This document shows positions 47,515 to 58,319 of a DNA stretch of 64,000 nucleotides, in pieces. The notes beneath the pieces are model-generated. The model saw nothing but the letters and a program-made list of their open reading frames with translations, was not told where the DNA came from and searched no databases. The translations under genes and the position numbers were made by a program. The first letter of the stretch is position 1, and the number at the start of each line of letters is the position of its first letter. Source of the stretch: Anastrepha obliqua (lineage: Eukaryota; Arthropoda; Insecta; Diptera; Tephritidae); the NCBI RefSeq assembly GCF_027943255.1, contig NC_072895.1, forward strand, positions 44,180,001-44,244,000, written 5' to 3'.

Positions 47515-48036
47515 ATTTTGGTCCCGCGGCGAAATGAAAATCGTGAAAGAAAAAAAATTCTGCCTCATTTTGAACATTCTTACTCAGCACTTCCTCAAAA
47601 TTTTCTGAGGGCTATCAAGCCAATTTACCAGTATTTATCTAAAAACGAATTACTTTCACGATGCGTTGGTGGCTTTATGCAAAACAATAATGAAAGCTAC
47701 AACCAACTCATTTGGAAAATTTCTCCAAAGCACCTTCCAGGAGGATCCGTACCAGTTGAAATTACAGCATATTCATCAGCTTGCCTTTTCAATGAAGGAA
47801 AAAAAGCTTTGCTGAAGATTTTTGAAGCTTTGGAGGTGCCCTATGGTACTCATTCTCATGAATTCATCGAGAGTGAGGACGAGAGGCGCGTCTCGATATC
47901 TGAGCTGCGCGCGCAAAATGTGTCCAAGGAAGGAAGATGGCTCGAAGATAACACCAGATCGACCTTTTGGAAGCTGACGCGAGAGCAGAAGAGTCCTACT
48001 AAGGTCCTGGTGTCGACAATGACTTGTAAGTTTGAC
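47515..48036 (+). mobile_element. C-terminal part of a transposase-like protein with QNNNES..IW motif (Kolobok- or Mutator-related)
   Basis: A 173-codon frame, open at its 5' side and beginning at a non-ATG codon, so it is a piece. It reads LPQNFLRAIKPIYQYLSKNE, LLSRCVGGFMQNNNESYNQL, IWKISPKHLPGGSVPVEITA, then CLFNEGKKALLKIFEAL and a charged end. The motif C.GG..QN.NES.N..IW...PK....G......A......FN.G is conserved in a group of animal transposase-like proteins; I recall it from TTAA- and Mutator-type families but cannot settle which. Directly downstream (48073-48092) is ACTTTAGACGCGATTATCTC, which also lies inside the TTAA element at 5876. The two are therefore probably parts of one transposon lineage. 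The N-terminal catalytic region is absent. Confidence 0.6.
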
Positions 48037-48055
48037 TGAATAAAAATTATCCATA

Positions 48056-48330
48056 AATGAAGTGCACGCAAAACTTTAGACGCGATTATCTCGAATACGT
48101 GTTTTTTGAAAATTAACGTCGCGGTGATCATTATTTATCAAAAACTATTTGGCCGATTTGCATAAACTTTTTTTTAATTATTCGAAGTTACAACCTCGTG
48201 AATCTGAACTTTTTATAAATATTTACAAAGTTCGCTGGAATAAATTTTTTTTTTTAATTTTTCAACCCCTCAAAAATCGTTTTTTTTGTGCAAAACGGTT
48301 TTCATATCGAGAAAAAAATTGTTTGGGTAA
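48056..48330 (+). mobile_element. sequence shared with the TTAA element family, downstream of the transposase-like ORF
   Basis: GCACGCAAAACTTTAGACGC, then ATTATCTCGAATACGTGTTT, GGCCGATTTGCATAAAC, and TTTTTTTTAATTATTCG. These align in order with 6000-6125 of the TTAA element (CTTTAAACGCGATTATCTC, AAAACGTGTTTTT, AACCGATTTTTATAA, TTTTTTTAAATTGTTCG). No terminal repeat could be found on the right side. Confidence 0.55.
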
Positions 48331-48771
48331 ATAAACCGTTCAGCAACTAAAAACATTTTTCTACAATAATCATTTAAGATATCTTCGACTATAGTGCTTA
48401 TTATCGATTTTGGATGTTAGATTAAACATAATTCGTTTTAATTTTTGCGCCTTCATAGCGTAATCTGAATTTTGGCCCCTGTCTTACATGCCATAATTGT
48501 CAACAATTATTATCGGTTAAGATAACGTAACTTATGGTAACCCTGTTAAGAAAAAACCAAGTCGTGTAAATATGTTTACACTACAGATGCGATCAATTAA
48601 AAGTATATTGCTTCCAAACACTACTAAACTACTACAACATCCACATTTTTCTTCTTGCTGACCTTTTTAACACGCACTAGTCTTTGGCAAAAAAATGCAA
48701 ATTAAGCCTCAGAATTTATTGTTTTCTCAGTTTGCAATTAATCCACAAACTCAATTCATTTTGCATCCCAA
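48331..48771. other. no gene seen
   Basis: Spacer between the TTAA-family sequence and the mariner remnant. Confidence 0.35.
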
Positions 48772-49319
48772 AAAAATTATGCTAACACCTTTTTGGCTGA
48801 TGTTTGGACACGAACTCGTTTCGGAACCGAAGAACCAGGTTCGCACCACTATTTCAGTGTTTCTTTTGATTTAGCATCTTGGTGATAGACCCAAGTCTCA
48901 TTGATAGTGATGAAGCGATGCACAAAATGCTCTTCATCCTTTCGAAAACGCTTTAAATGTTGCTGAGAAAATCGCATTGGAATGCCAAATTTTGTGGACA
49001 CAGCTTTTTGAATCCCAATACTTCAATCAAAATATGGCTTACTCTGCCCAATGAGATGTAGTCACTCGATTATTTTCCAATACGATATTTTATATTTTTT
49101 CTAAAATGTTATTACTGTTTCTGGACGTCCTTGACGTGGATCGTCTTCCAGACTTGTACGAACACGTTTAAATTCAGCAATCCATCTTTCGACTGTACTA
49201 CTTCATGGCAAAGAGTCCTTATACACTTCCAATATTCGTTCATAAATTTCCTTTAAGCCTTCCAAAAATAAAAATTCAATCACTGCACGATACTTGATTT
49301 TTTCCATACTGTGGCTCAT
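48772..49319 (-). mobile_element. mariner transposase pseudogene, N-terminal half
   Basis: From the ATG at 49319 the minus strand reads MSHSMEKIKYRAVIEFLFLE, GLKEIYERILEVYKDSLP, a stop, SSTVERWIAEFKRVRTSLED and DPRQGRPETVI. This is the double helix-turn-helix plus linker of mariner. After stops it continues KFGIPMRFSQQHLKRFRKDE, EHFVHRFITINETWVYHQDA with the first catalytic position occupied by Asn instead of Asp (INETW versus the usual DETW), and EPGSSVPKRVRVQTSAKKVL. It breaks off at FFWDAK. The C-terminal catalytic part is missing. It belongs to a mariner subfamily different from those at 24.8 and 31 kb. Confidence 0.85.
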
Positions 49320-49626
49320 CAATACTAAATGACAGATTGATATCAAACTTCACATACGTTCATGTGAGGAGTGTATCAACATAACAAAAAAAATTTAGGC
49401 TAGTCGCAACGCCTTCTCTTTTCGGACCGCAAAACTTATAGAACAACCTCGATCTTAACTCTAAACATGGTCTCTTGCTCTCCCTCAGCTAAATACATAA
49501 TAGACATATTTAGTAGCCTGGACGGAATAATTTTGCATCTTACTGCATAGGTATTTCTTAAAGACGCCAGATCAAATAAATTTCTGAAAAATCTAAAATC
49601 ACGTACACATTTTTGAAGTCTAATTG

Positions 49627-49932
49627 ACCGCCGTAGCCGAATGGGTTGATGCATATCTACCACTCACAAGTGCGTAGGTTCGAATCTCCGAGGATGAAAT
49701 ACCAAAATGACAGAAAAAGTTTTTTCTATTAGTGGCCGCCCCTCGGCAGGCAGTGTCAAACCTTGAAATATGTTTCTGTCATGGAAAAGATCTTCCTAAA
49801 AATACCATGTGCCGTTCAGAGTGGGCTTAAGGCTTGTGGGTCTTTCCATTTGTGGAACAACACCCAGACGCACGCCACAAGTAGGAAGAGGAGCTCGGCC
49901 ATACACCTGGCAGAAGTGTACGCGCTAATTAT
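49627..49932 (+). repeat. tRNA-derived SINE, full length
   Basis: The head is CCGCCGTAGCCGAATGGGTT with box B GTAGGTTCGAATCTCCGAG. The body has AGAAAAAGTTTTTTCTATTA, GGCCGCCCCTCGGCAGGCAG and GGAGCTCGGCCATACACCTG, and the tail is TTATTTATTTATT. The head is close to the copy at 10083. Confidence 0.88.
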
Positions 49933-49939
49933 TTATTTA

Positions 49940-50305
49940 TTTTTTATTTGAATTAAAAAGAAATTCATCGTATCGTAGTATTATTATCTCCCCCTGCTTA
50001 AATATTCACGTAACTTAAGCAAACATAAAATATTAGGTTTGGCCATTAGTTATGGTGAAAAACAAAGTTGTGAGGAGAACTTGGGCTGCCTTACCACGGA
50101 AGTGAGTTCCCAGCCGAATTCTACACGATCATCTCAAATGTATTCACACACTCGTTCAAACAGTTTTTGTTCAGACGGTAACGAAGTGACATTGTATTAA
50201 TTGTTTTCGTATATCACTGATACAGTACTAGTTTTTTCTTAAACAAATCGGGGTAATGACGCCTGCTACGTCAGCCCATCAACTGATTCTGTCAAATTCG
50301 CTGAG
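49940..50305. other. no gene seen
   Basis: No supported feature. Confidence 0.35.
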
Positions 50306-50308
50306 AGA

Positions 50309-50890
50309 GGGCTAACGGTTTGATTTTGGCCCAACCATTAAAAATCTTTTCTAGAAATTTCAAAAAATCGATCTTTCGTTTTTTCAATATTTCGAAAGTA
50401 TAGTAACTTAAGAATATACTTTGAAATTTTCATTCGGATATTCCCAATATTATAGCTTCTACAGCCCATTAACTAGGTAGACAGCGGTACGCGCGTTCCT
50501 GTACCTCAAACTTTAAACTCTTTTATCTCGAAATTATTTTTTTCGGCTTGGTGTTGTAAAACAAAAAAACTATTCAACCGAATCGTCTGAAATTTTAATA
50601 TTTTGTTCACACCGTCAATGCTTATCGTCCATATTAGAATCATAATATCATTTTAATTATTCGTATTTTTTAATTAAAAAACTAAAAAAAATCCGATTTT
50701 TAGAGCGTAAAAATCAAAACCGCGCTGTTTTGTAATTTTTTGTTTTCATCTAGTGGCGGGACTTAGCTACAGTCATACCGATTAATAATTTTTTTGGTTT
50801 TTTTGTTTCAGATAAATAGAAGAACCAAAATAGACAACAACGTGCAGGTCCAATTTTTTGGGAAAGTCAACGTCCGCCCACCGAGACCCC
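50309..50890. mobile_element. TTAA-type repeat, copy 1 (same family as 58320)
   Basis: Aligns end to end with 58320-59040. Shared phrases are ATTTCGAAAGTATAG, TTAAGAATATACT, ACTTTAAACTCTTTTATCTC, TTTTTTTCGGCTTGGTGTTG, CTATTCAACCGAATCGTCTG, and CAGATAAATAGAAGAACCAA with CAGGTCCAATTTTT. The right end CCCACCGAGACCCC is a diverged form of the terminal repeat; the left end GGGCTAACGG is poor. No transposase is present. Confidence 0.7.
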
Positions 50891-53100
50891 TTGAGAGTCC
50901 CATTTCCCAGGTTGTTCCCAAGTTTGTTAGGTTGCGTATGCGCCTAGTGTAATTTCACTACAAGATTTGTAAGAAAGTTTTCCTGGACGCGGTGCAGCTT
51001 CAGTTTATAATTATTCAATTCAGTTGATTGCTCGCCATTTACATTCAGTTTATAATGTGACCTACTCCATAGCAAATGGTATTAACTCAACAAGTGGCGC
51101 CGCTTGTGCTCTTCATGCGCCGAAACTAATCTGATTGAGGGCTGCAAAAACTATGTAAATATACATAGGTTATCCTTCTCCAAATTGTCATGTGCATCTT
51201 AATATTGTTCTACAAATGTAGTGACGTTAGAACAGCAGATGATTTCAAAAAAAACGTCTACATGCCATTACTTGCGGCTCCTTTCATTTGCAAACTTATT
51301 CGATAATCTGATATCTGATTCCCCCGGCATCGAAGCTGGAATCAACCGAATGAGAGTCGAAAGCATCACTTGCTTTATTGTTTTAAGAGTCCAAAGATGA
51401 GACGTAAAGCAAATAACAATTATTTTTTCGAAATCACTCCAAAAAAACAAACTTTTTATATGAAAACAATTTTAACGTTTTTTGAAAAACATCTAAATTC
51501 ATGTTTAAATAAAAGGCTGTAAATTTCATCAAAAACCCAGAAGTTGATACTAAATCGAAAACCACATGCAAACACGGTAATTTCATTGATATACTCGAAT
51601 TAAGGATTTGTTTACAAGTTGCCATTGTTGCTTGAAATTTCTAAATTATTATTGATTCACTAACGCGAGATACTATAAATACATACATACATACTCACAC
51701 CTGCATATCTGCACTTCTCTGTGACTACCTTCTGCATTAAGGCTGGCTGCTATGCAAGTTTGATTAAATACACATTCACACCATTTGTATATGCGAGTAG
51801 TGCACATGGAAGCGCTGCTGTTCGCCATGGCGTATGAGTACCCACAAACCGATGAAATCTAATACAAACCAGATAGGCGAATTCACCTTGCCGCTTACAT
51901 GCCAATTTTCAATAATACCACAACTTTTAATTTGCAATTAAATTGTTGAGAAAACTTTTTGCGTTCTTCTCACCGCCTAACTGCCTCCCACCTCCACTTA
52001 TTTTCAGCTATTGCAAAACAAAGTAATCAACTCAACGCTCAGAAGCCTTCAACACCAACTCCAGGAGTAGAACTCTTACTTGTTTTGTTGGTTTTCCGTA
52101 ACTTTTCACACATTAACCGCGAAAGTTTTGCGATGTGATACACGTGCGCATATACAAAAGCTATACCTATATACACAGGTAACACAAAATAAACAGATTT
52201 ACATCCAAACACTTGAATATTTTTTTAGTCAAAATATTGCAAGATGGCTGGCGGCGTCATGACACTGCTCCGCCTTCCAGTGAAATAGTTTTTTTTTTCG
52301 AATTCATTCAACGCTTTTTATATTTTCCGCAATTATTCTTTATATTTTGCTCTACCTTAACTCATCTTATTTGTTTATCTACTTTTCGAAAAATTCTATT
52401 TATATTTTAATTTGTGTTGTTATTTTCTTTCTACATTCACTACACCTCCCATTACTTACGCCTTCACTCGATCCATTCGCCGGCGTTTGTTGCTTGTTAC
52501 TCCTACGTTTGTTGATCCCACTGTCGTAAATTGTACTGAATTGCTGCGCTGACAGAAAAGCGCATTATGGCCACTTATTTCGCGAAGCCATTGTTTTCTA
52601 TTGTGCAAACCTCACTGCATGTACAACCGTACATATGTACATTCGCCTTTATCCTTCTATTGAAATCTAATTCCATTATAGGCGTATTCGATTCTCGAAT
52701 ATTTTCCATTAGCCTATCCATTTTCAACGCTTCTAATATTCTTTCATTCTTCAATCCTTCATTGTTTTGTAATTGTATGTATGCACGTTTGTGTGACTGG
52801 GTAATTTGGCACGTTTGCAAGTGCCAAAAGTGCAATTTTTTCATTGACTTATTGTTTACAGGGTGATTATTGGAAGTTTTCTTAAGATATTTTCTTTAAA
52901 TTTTGAAAATTACTTTGAAATTCTACCAAAATCAAGCCACATGCAATAAAGGCAGAACTGATGCTTATCGCCAGATGTTTTCATTTACAAATAGAAGTAA
53001 ACTAACATCACTCTTTTTTTTTAAGTATATAGTAGTAAAAATTATATTCGGAAGTATCACCCAATAATAATACACACATAATTTGCGCATACATGTGCTT
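50891..53100. other. no gene seen
   Basis: About 2.2 kb without a recognisable gene. Frames between 52080 and 52866 on both strands lack motifs. GC is slightly higher at 51660-52060. Confidence 0.4.
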
Positions 53101-53106
53101 CCCACA

Positions 53107-53297
53107 GCTTAAGGCCGACTCCAACAGGCAAATGGCTTTTTTTTATTCATAAGGAGCTTTTTCAGAGCCGAAATACACTCGGAGGCTTGCATTGCCGGCC
53201 GAGGGGCGACCGCTATTAGAAAAAAACTTATTCTATCCTTTGATGTTTCATGCCCAAAGATGCAAACCAGGTCACTTCCGAATTTGGTTGCGGAGGT
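53107..53297 (-). repeat. tRNA-derived SINE, 5' two thirds
   Basis: Minus-strand copy lacking the 3' third. The plus strand shows AAGGAGCTTTTTCAGAGCCG, AAATACACTCGGAGGCTTGC, GAGGGGCGACCGCTATTAGA, a body matching the family, and the degenerate head CCGAATTTGGTTGCGGAGG. Two frames over it are not genes. Confidence 0.8.
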
Positions 53298-53299
53298 TA

Positions 53300-53760
53300 A
53301 GTCATTTAATCTGTCCGAATCAGCATAGATTTGTGTCCTGCCGTTCGCCACTGTCTAATCTAGCGTTTTTAGTGAATTTTGTTCATCTTGATTTACGACA
53401 AGACACCAAGTCGATTGCATTGAGCCCATTGCGATTTTTCAAAAGCATTTCATGGAGTATTCCACAAGATCCTAATAAATAAGTTAGCTGTTAGCTTTTT
53501 TAGTTTTTCATTATTGACTTGACTTGACTATTATGTCAAAAAGATGTGAACTAACATATCAGCCCTTTCTGAGACGTGCACCATTTTGGCTAAAGCTCAA
53601 TATCATTTAAAATTAAAGTATCTGCAAGTAAGAAAATATTTAAGATTTTCTTTCCCTTCTTTATTTTATTGTATTTTCATTTTAATGTATACGTGCAAAT
53701 GCATACTTCTTAAGATAATTTATTTATTTATTTAGTTATTATAAGAATAATAATTATGAA
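53300..53760. other. no gene seen
   Basis: No supported feature. Confidence 0.35.
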
Positions 53761-53761
53761 T

Positions 53762-53892
53762 AAAAAACAATAAGGACTACTATGGCCTTTGCTTAAAAAA
53801 CAATAAGGACTACTATGGCCTTTGCTTAAAAAACAATAAGGCACTACTATGGCCATCGGCTAGCTAAACAAATGAGTAGTAGTAGTAGTAAA
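53762..53892. repeat. 33-bp tandem repeat (about 2.8 units) plus (GTA)n
   Basis: The unit AAAAAACAATAAGGACTACT plus ATGGCCTTTGCTT is present twice perfectly. It is followed by a third copy with one inserted base that diverges after GGCC. A short GAGTAGTAGTAGTAGTA microsatellite follows at about 53874. Confidence 0.9.
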
Positions 53893-54590
53893 ATTAAGCA
53901 CATTCATTTCTCATATCGTTTTGGTAATTTTCTTGTGCTCGACCATTTAATTTGTTATTCAAATTCTTAGTTCTAAAATATATTCGACATTAGTAAAAAA
54001 CTTGTTTGATTCTTTCTTCTAAATTTACATCAGACCTTAATCTCAATTTAGCTATTACATTTTTTGCTGTACATTATTTTTGAGTTAAATTTATTCAAAA
54101 TTTCTTTCATATTTTTTGTATTCACCAGGAATCCTGATTCGGGTTTTATCAGACTACCATTAGAAATTCGGTCTATCCATATGTAAGACGAGGATATTTT
54201 CTTTTCATATTCGGTAATGGATAATTTCCATATAATAGGCGCTCATGAAGCAACGCAGCTATTTGTCCAACGTTTTCCTTTAAGTATACAGTTAAAGGTA
54301 TTAAAAATGCTGAAATAGTTGTCTGCACTGGCTCTTACCACGCACGGCACACCGCTTGTACTTCCTTTTCATTTTATTATTTTAAAGCACAGCCTGGAAT
54401 TGCAATCACAAAAATTTAATTATGAATTGTGACATTTGAGGCGCCGTTCCAAGGGAAGAAATAGAATATGGTTGAGTGTGCATTGACCAAAAAATTCTCC
54501 CACTGTATACCGATGATTGACAACTAACTTTGTCGACTAGCTTTTAAGGTAGTTTGGTGAAATGGTTGAAGTACCACACTAGCACTCCCC
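53893..54590. other. no gene seen
   Basis: No supported feature. The end of the LOA-type element begins somewhere near 54590. Confidence 0.35.
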
Positions 54591-54599
54591 AAGTAGCAC

Positions 54600-56660
54600 T
54601 TAAGCGCCGTTTTTATATCATTATGAGACCACCAACGGACAGATATGGTAACTACGGCCAACCAGAGATGTTGCTGTAACAGAGAAGGTTGATGGGATTT
54701 AGGTTAGAGCACTGCCACAGGTGGTCGAAGAAAAGAGCATCCAGTAACTATAATTGTCTAACTGCCAAGCCCGCACATTTACAGGGAAAGTGTTCAACAA
54801 TCTTCTTCTCTGAAAGGTCCCCACAGCTTCTGCAATGGGGGATAAATGGTAAACCCAACTTTTCAGCATGTATGCCAATCGTCCAATGACCGGTAAGCAC
54901 AGTTATGAGTGAACTTTCTTCGTCCTGCGTCCATTGTGCAATTCCCCTGTAATAAAAATCTGTGGGCTGCCGATGGCCGGGTAGGAAACCTCTGAGACCA
55001 ATTCAGTCGACCACTTTCTGGCAAGCTCATCAGCAATTTCATTTTCCTCTATGTGGATATGTCCTTGAACCCAGATCAGATAAATGTTACCTGCACACCC
55101 AAGAGATTTTATCTCCTTCTTACAGTAGTTAACCAGTTTGAATCTGCACCATAGTGTCATCAAAGCCTTGATCGCAGCTTGACTATCGGCAAAAATGTTA
55201 ATAGTTCCCTTGCTTCCGCATTCCTAAAGCATTATGCACGCCTACAGGATGGCAAAGATTTATACCTGAAAAACACTAATAGTATTCGGCAGTTTCAAGC
55301 AAATCGATATATTGCTCCGACTCTAGATTCCGTATTGGTGCCATCAATGAAGACAGAGGTACCAGCAACGGTACAGATCTTTCCCTAGTTGCAATCTTGG
55401 AAAGATTACCTCGGCACGACCCTCAAACTATAGTTTACGGATAGAGAGATATGCACAAAGTTCAGAGAAATATGGTGTTAACTGTCTAAAAATGCTTCGA
55501 TGCCTCCTGGGAGATTGCCTCTAGGAAATCAATCTCCTTTAACCGGATTGCACTTTGAGCAGCGATGGAAATAACCGGAAAGTCGATGAGAGTGCAAAAC
55601 GACATTAAAGGCAGCACTGGGACAAGTGCTATATGCTCCAGTGGTGCCAATACAAGCAGAACATTGCACAGTCTCGATACCATTAGGACCAAGTCTTTGC
55701 CACTACCTTAACCCCACTCTTATTTAGCTTAGTTAGAACTTCGTCGATAGCCACTATCCAAATAGAGACGAAAGAACAGCATCCTGCGGCATTCCCCTGT
55801 GCACAAATCTAGTGACATTAGCCCCTTTTGCCAACCTAGCAGGGAATAGATCCAGAGACAGACAGGTCTCTTCACCTCTAGTCTATCTAACACAGCAACA
55901 ATTGACCCCGCTCTAATGTTATTAATGTCATTTCAAATGGTGTTTTTTGGGTGTTTCTTTAAAAGCGTGTAAAATGGAAACGAAAGATTTTTTCTTTTAG
56001 CTTAGAGTATTTTATTTTTGGCCCATTTTTAAAAAATAAACAATTTTTTTCGCCATAAGAGGTGCGTTCAAAAAGTTGTCAGCCTTCAAAAATTGTCTTC
56101 CAAAAACAGGTATGACGGTGGCAACACGGGTTACGGGACTCACAGGCGTCTCAAATTAAAAAAAAAACAAAACGGTTCTTGTTCAGTTTGAATGAAGTTA
56201 TCTTAAAAAAAATTGACAAAATGGCGGACGTTCAAAGATGAAAAACCGTTTTAAATCCTTGTTTTTTGACTTTAAAGGTCTGAATACTTGCCTTTAAGGT
56301 CCGAAAATACTAAAAAGTTTTGTTTTCCAAATGAATACAGTTCACATAATAAATTTACATTTAAATTTTTTTTTCATTAAAATCGGTTCAATAGAGCCGG
56401 CTATATCTGTGTCCATTGTCCATGCGACGACCATTTTGGAAGGCTAGCAATTTTTCGAACGCACCTCTTATAGCCAAAAAAAATTCTTGTTTTTTAACAA
56501 TGAGCTACGAAATAAAATACTGTAAATAGAGATAAAAAATGTTTTTTCGTTTTTAAAGAAAACACCCAGAAAACATCATTTCAAATGAGGCGAGTGCCTT
56601 AAAAGCACCCACTATACTATAAATGACGCCAAAGTGAATTGCTTGCCCTCCAGAGATTTT
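54600..56660 (-). mobile_element. LOA-type non-LTR retrotransposon remnant (reverse transcriptase, RNase H, zinc finger), interrupted
   Basis: On the minus strand: TLASFIV and, after a frame change, GAFKALASFE (about 56640-56577), the first Asp region of the reverse transcriptase. The foldback insertion at 55940-56576 follows. VTRFVHRGMPQDAVLSSLF (about 55815-55760) comes next, then KDLVLMVS, a degenerate YADD (from about 55705). RNase H gives INIFADSQAAIKALMTLWC (about 55200-55145) and IWVQGHIHIEENEIADELAR. Then LTGHWTIGIHAEKLGLPFIP and the zinc-finger-like HCRSCGDLSEKKIVEHFPCK (about 54840-54780). Stops, frame changes and a deletion between reverse transcriptase and RNase H make it inactive. 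The domain order matches LOA/I-type elements. The family is distinct from the 27950 copy. Confidence 0.85.
55940..56576. mobile_element. foldback (MULE-like) element with 11-bp target duplication
   Basis: Long inverted arms: the left arm starts TGTTTTTTGGGTGTTTCTTT (55941) and the right arm, reversed, TGTTTTCTGGGTGTTTTCTT (56575). Further in, TAAGAGGTGCGTTCAAAAA (about 56044) pairs with TTTTTCGAACGCACCTCTTA (about 56451). CATTTCAAATG flanks both sides (55929-55939 and 56577-56587). Removing one copy and the insert joins the LOA reading frame, so this is a true target duplication. Long arms with an 11-bp duplication suggest a Mutator-like or foldback element. No protein is encoded. Confidence 0.78.
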
Positions 56661-57500
56661 TAAGGGACGGCAATGTCAAAAATTTTAGATAAACTGACTA
56701 AAATGGGTAAACTTATATTTCAATTTGAAATTACAGTATATTTTTTATAACGTAACAGTAAATTTCAGTTACAATTTATTAAGTATCATACATTTCGGTA
56801 CTAGCGACACTAATTTGAAAATTTTATTCAAATTACCCGAAACTGTTAATTTTTATTCACTGATTCTGACATTCTAGGGATCAAAAGCAAAAACAAAATA
56901 TTTTACTTTTGTTGTTTTTGTCTACTGCTACTACCTGTTCGATGTGTCTGTATGCAAGCTAATGCAATTAACCCTTAAACACATTTTTGTTTTTTACTTA
57001 TTTCTAGAGTTAAAGTTGAATTTTGCGCGTTGGCTATTAAAAGGCGTATAATAGAATATTTTAGCATAAGAATGCGCAAAAGGGTGAAAACCTAATAATA
57101 TCGCAAAGCAACCACGCTCATATAACATAATTTTTATTTTCCATTCACTCGTCAAGAGGAGAACGATGTAATTCAAATGAAGCCAAGTAGATTGCAACAC
57201 TTTCTGACATGCTTTCGCATTTACACGTCGCAGAGGTGTTACACTAAACAAATTGTCTGCCCTTTCAACTGGATGACAGCTGTATTGTACAAAAAAGCGT
57301 AATAAAATGTGTAATAAGTAAATGAAGTAATATGACATATGTAGTTCCTCAGCTAAAACAAATAAACGTAACTACTTATACACCAAAAAGACAACACAAT
57401 ATTTACGTTGCGGATGTACAGTGGCTCACATAAGTATTGTGCGTGTGAAGGCGATTAGTTAAATCTTTAAGTTTTTGTAATTTTTTTGTAGATTATTTAT
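56660..57500. other. no gene seen
   Basis: The 114-codon minus-strand frame at 56994-57338 has no recognisable domain. Nothing else is supported. Confidence 0.35.
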
Positions 57501-57501
57501 A

Positions 57502-57725
57502 CAAGGCGACGTAAAATTAATCACTCAATTGGGTTTTGGAACAACTTTTTTACTAAATACAAAAATATTATTTTGAGTGATGGAAATCTTTATTTTGACC
57601 TCCATTGCTTGTCTGTTTGTATATTGCAGCTGTCCGGTTCACAAATGTCAAATATGATTTATGTACGTCGACACTTGCAAAAATTATAAATTTTGCGATA
57701 GGCTGATTAGTTTTTCGCCACCTTG
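57502..57725. mobile_element. 224-bp TA-target MITE
   Basis: Left CAAGGCGACGTAAAATTAAT and right (reversed) CAAGGTGGCGAAAAACTAAT are inverted repeats flanked by TA (57500-57501 and 57726-57727). Relatives are at 38980-39103 and in the tetraspanin intron at about 63230-63346. The interior is non-coding. Confidence 0.8.
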
Positions 57726-57727
57726 TA

Positions 57728-58319
57728 TGTATCATAATCGTCATCATCATTCCTTAGTCTCCGTTGTGGAGCATAGGGCCAAACCTTGCATGTGTAGCCT
57801 TTAAAATATATTTTAAGGAACATTTTATTAATTTTTATTCTCTTAGATAAAATTTACAAAAGCTTTAGTAATATACATATAAGTAGATTAATTTTAAATG
57901 TTGAAAGATACACGTTTGATGCTAATTGGCAAGAAAAGAGCACTGAATAAAGCAATGATCTGCAATAAAAGCATAAAACAAAAAAAAATTATTATACGTT
58001 CAAATCAGAAAGGGTATTTTTTAAAATGATTAGGACTTATGTAGATTTGAATTAAAAAATAAAATAAATTGAAATTTCGGTAGCTATGTAGTTTTAATAA
58101 TAGAAAGTAAGTTAGCGCAAGCGACTAAAGGCACGTTATTCTCAAGCACCATTTTTATTTTTATGGCATTTCATCACTGTTGGTTTTTAAAGCTGTAATA
58201 GGTTTTTTCTGTTAAGATCAGTATACAGCTCCGATTCTGGAGATAATATTATCACCTAACATTTTTTTCAAAAATCTGTAGCACCAAACAGAGGTGCATC
58301 GGTAGATGCGATCGTTCAA
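57728..58319. other. no gene seen
   Basis: No supported feature. A TCATAATCGTCATCATCATT word lies near 57730, reminiscent of RTE tails, but no coding part adjoins it. Confidence 0.35.

Noticed and set aside
52860..53075. Possible MITE with GGGTGAT at both ends
   Set aside because: Only about 7-8 bp of inverted match and no target duplication; may be chance.
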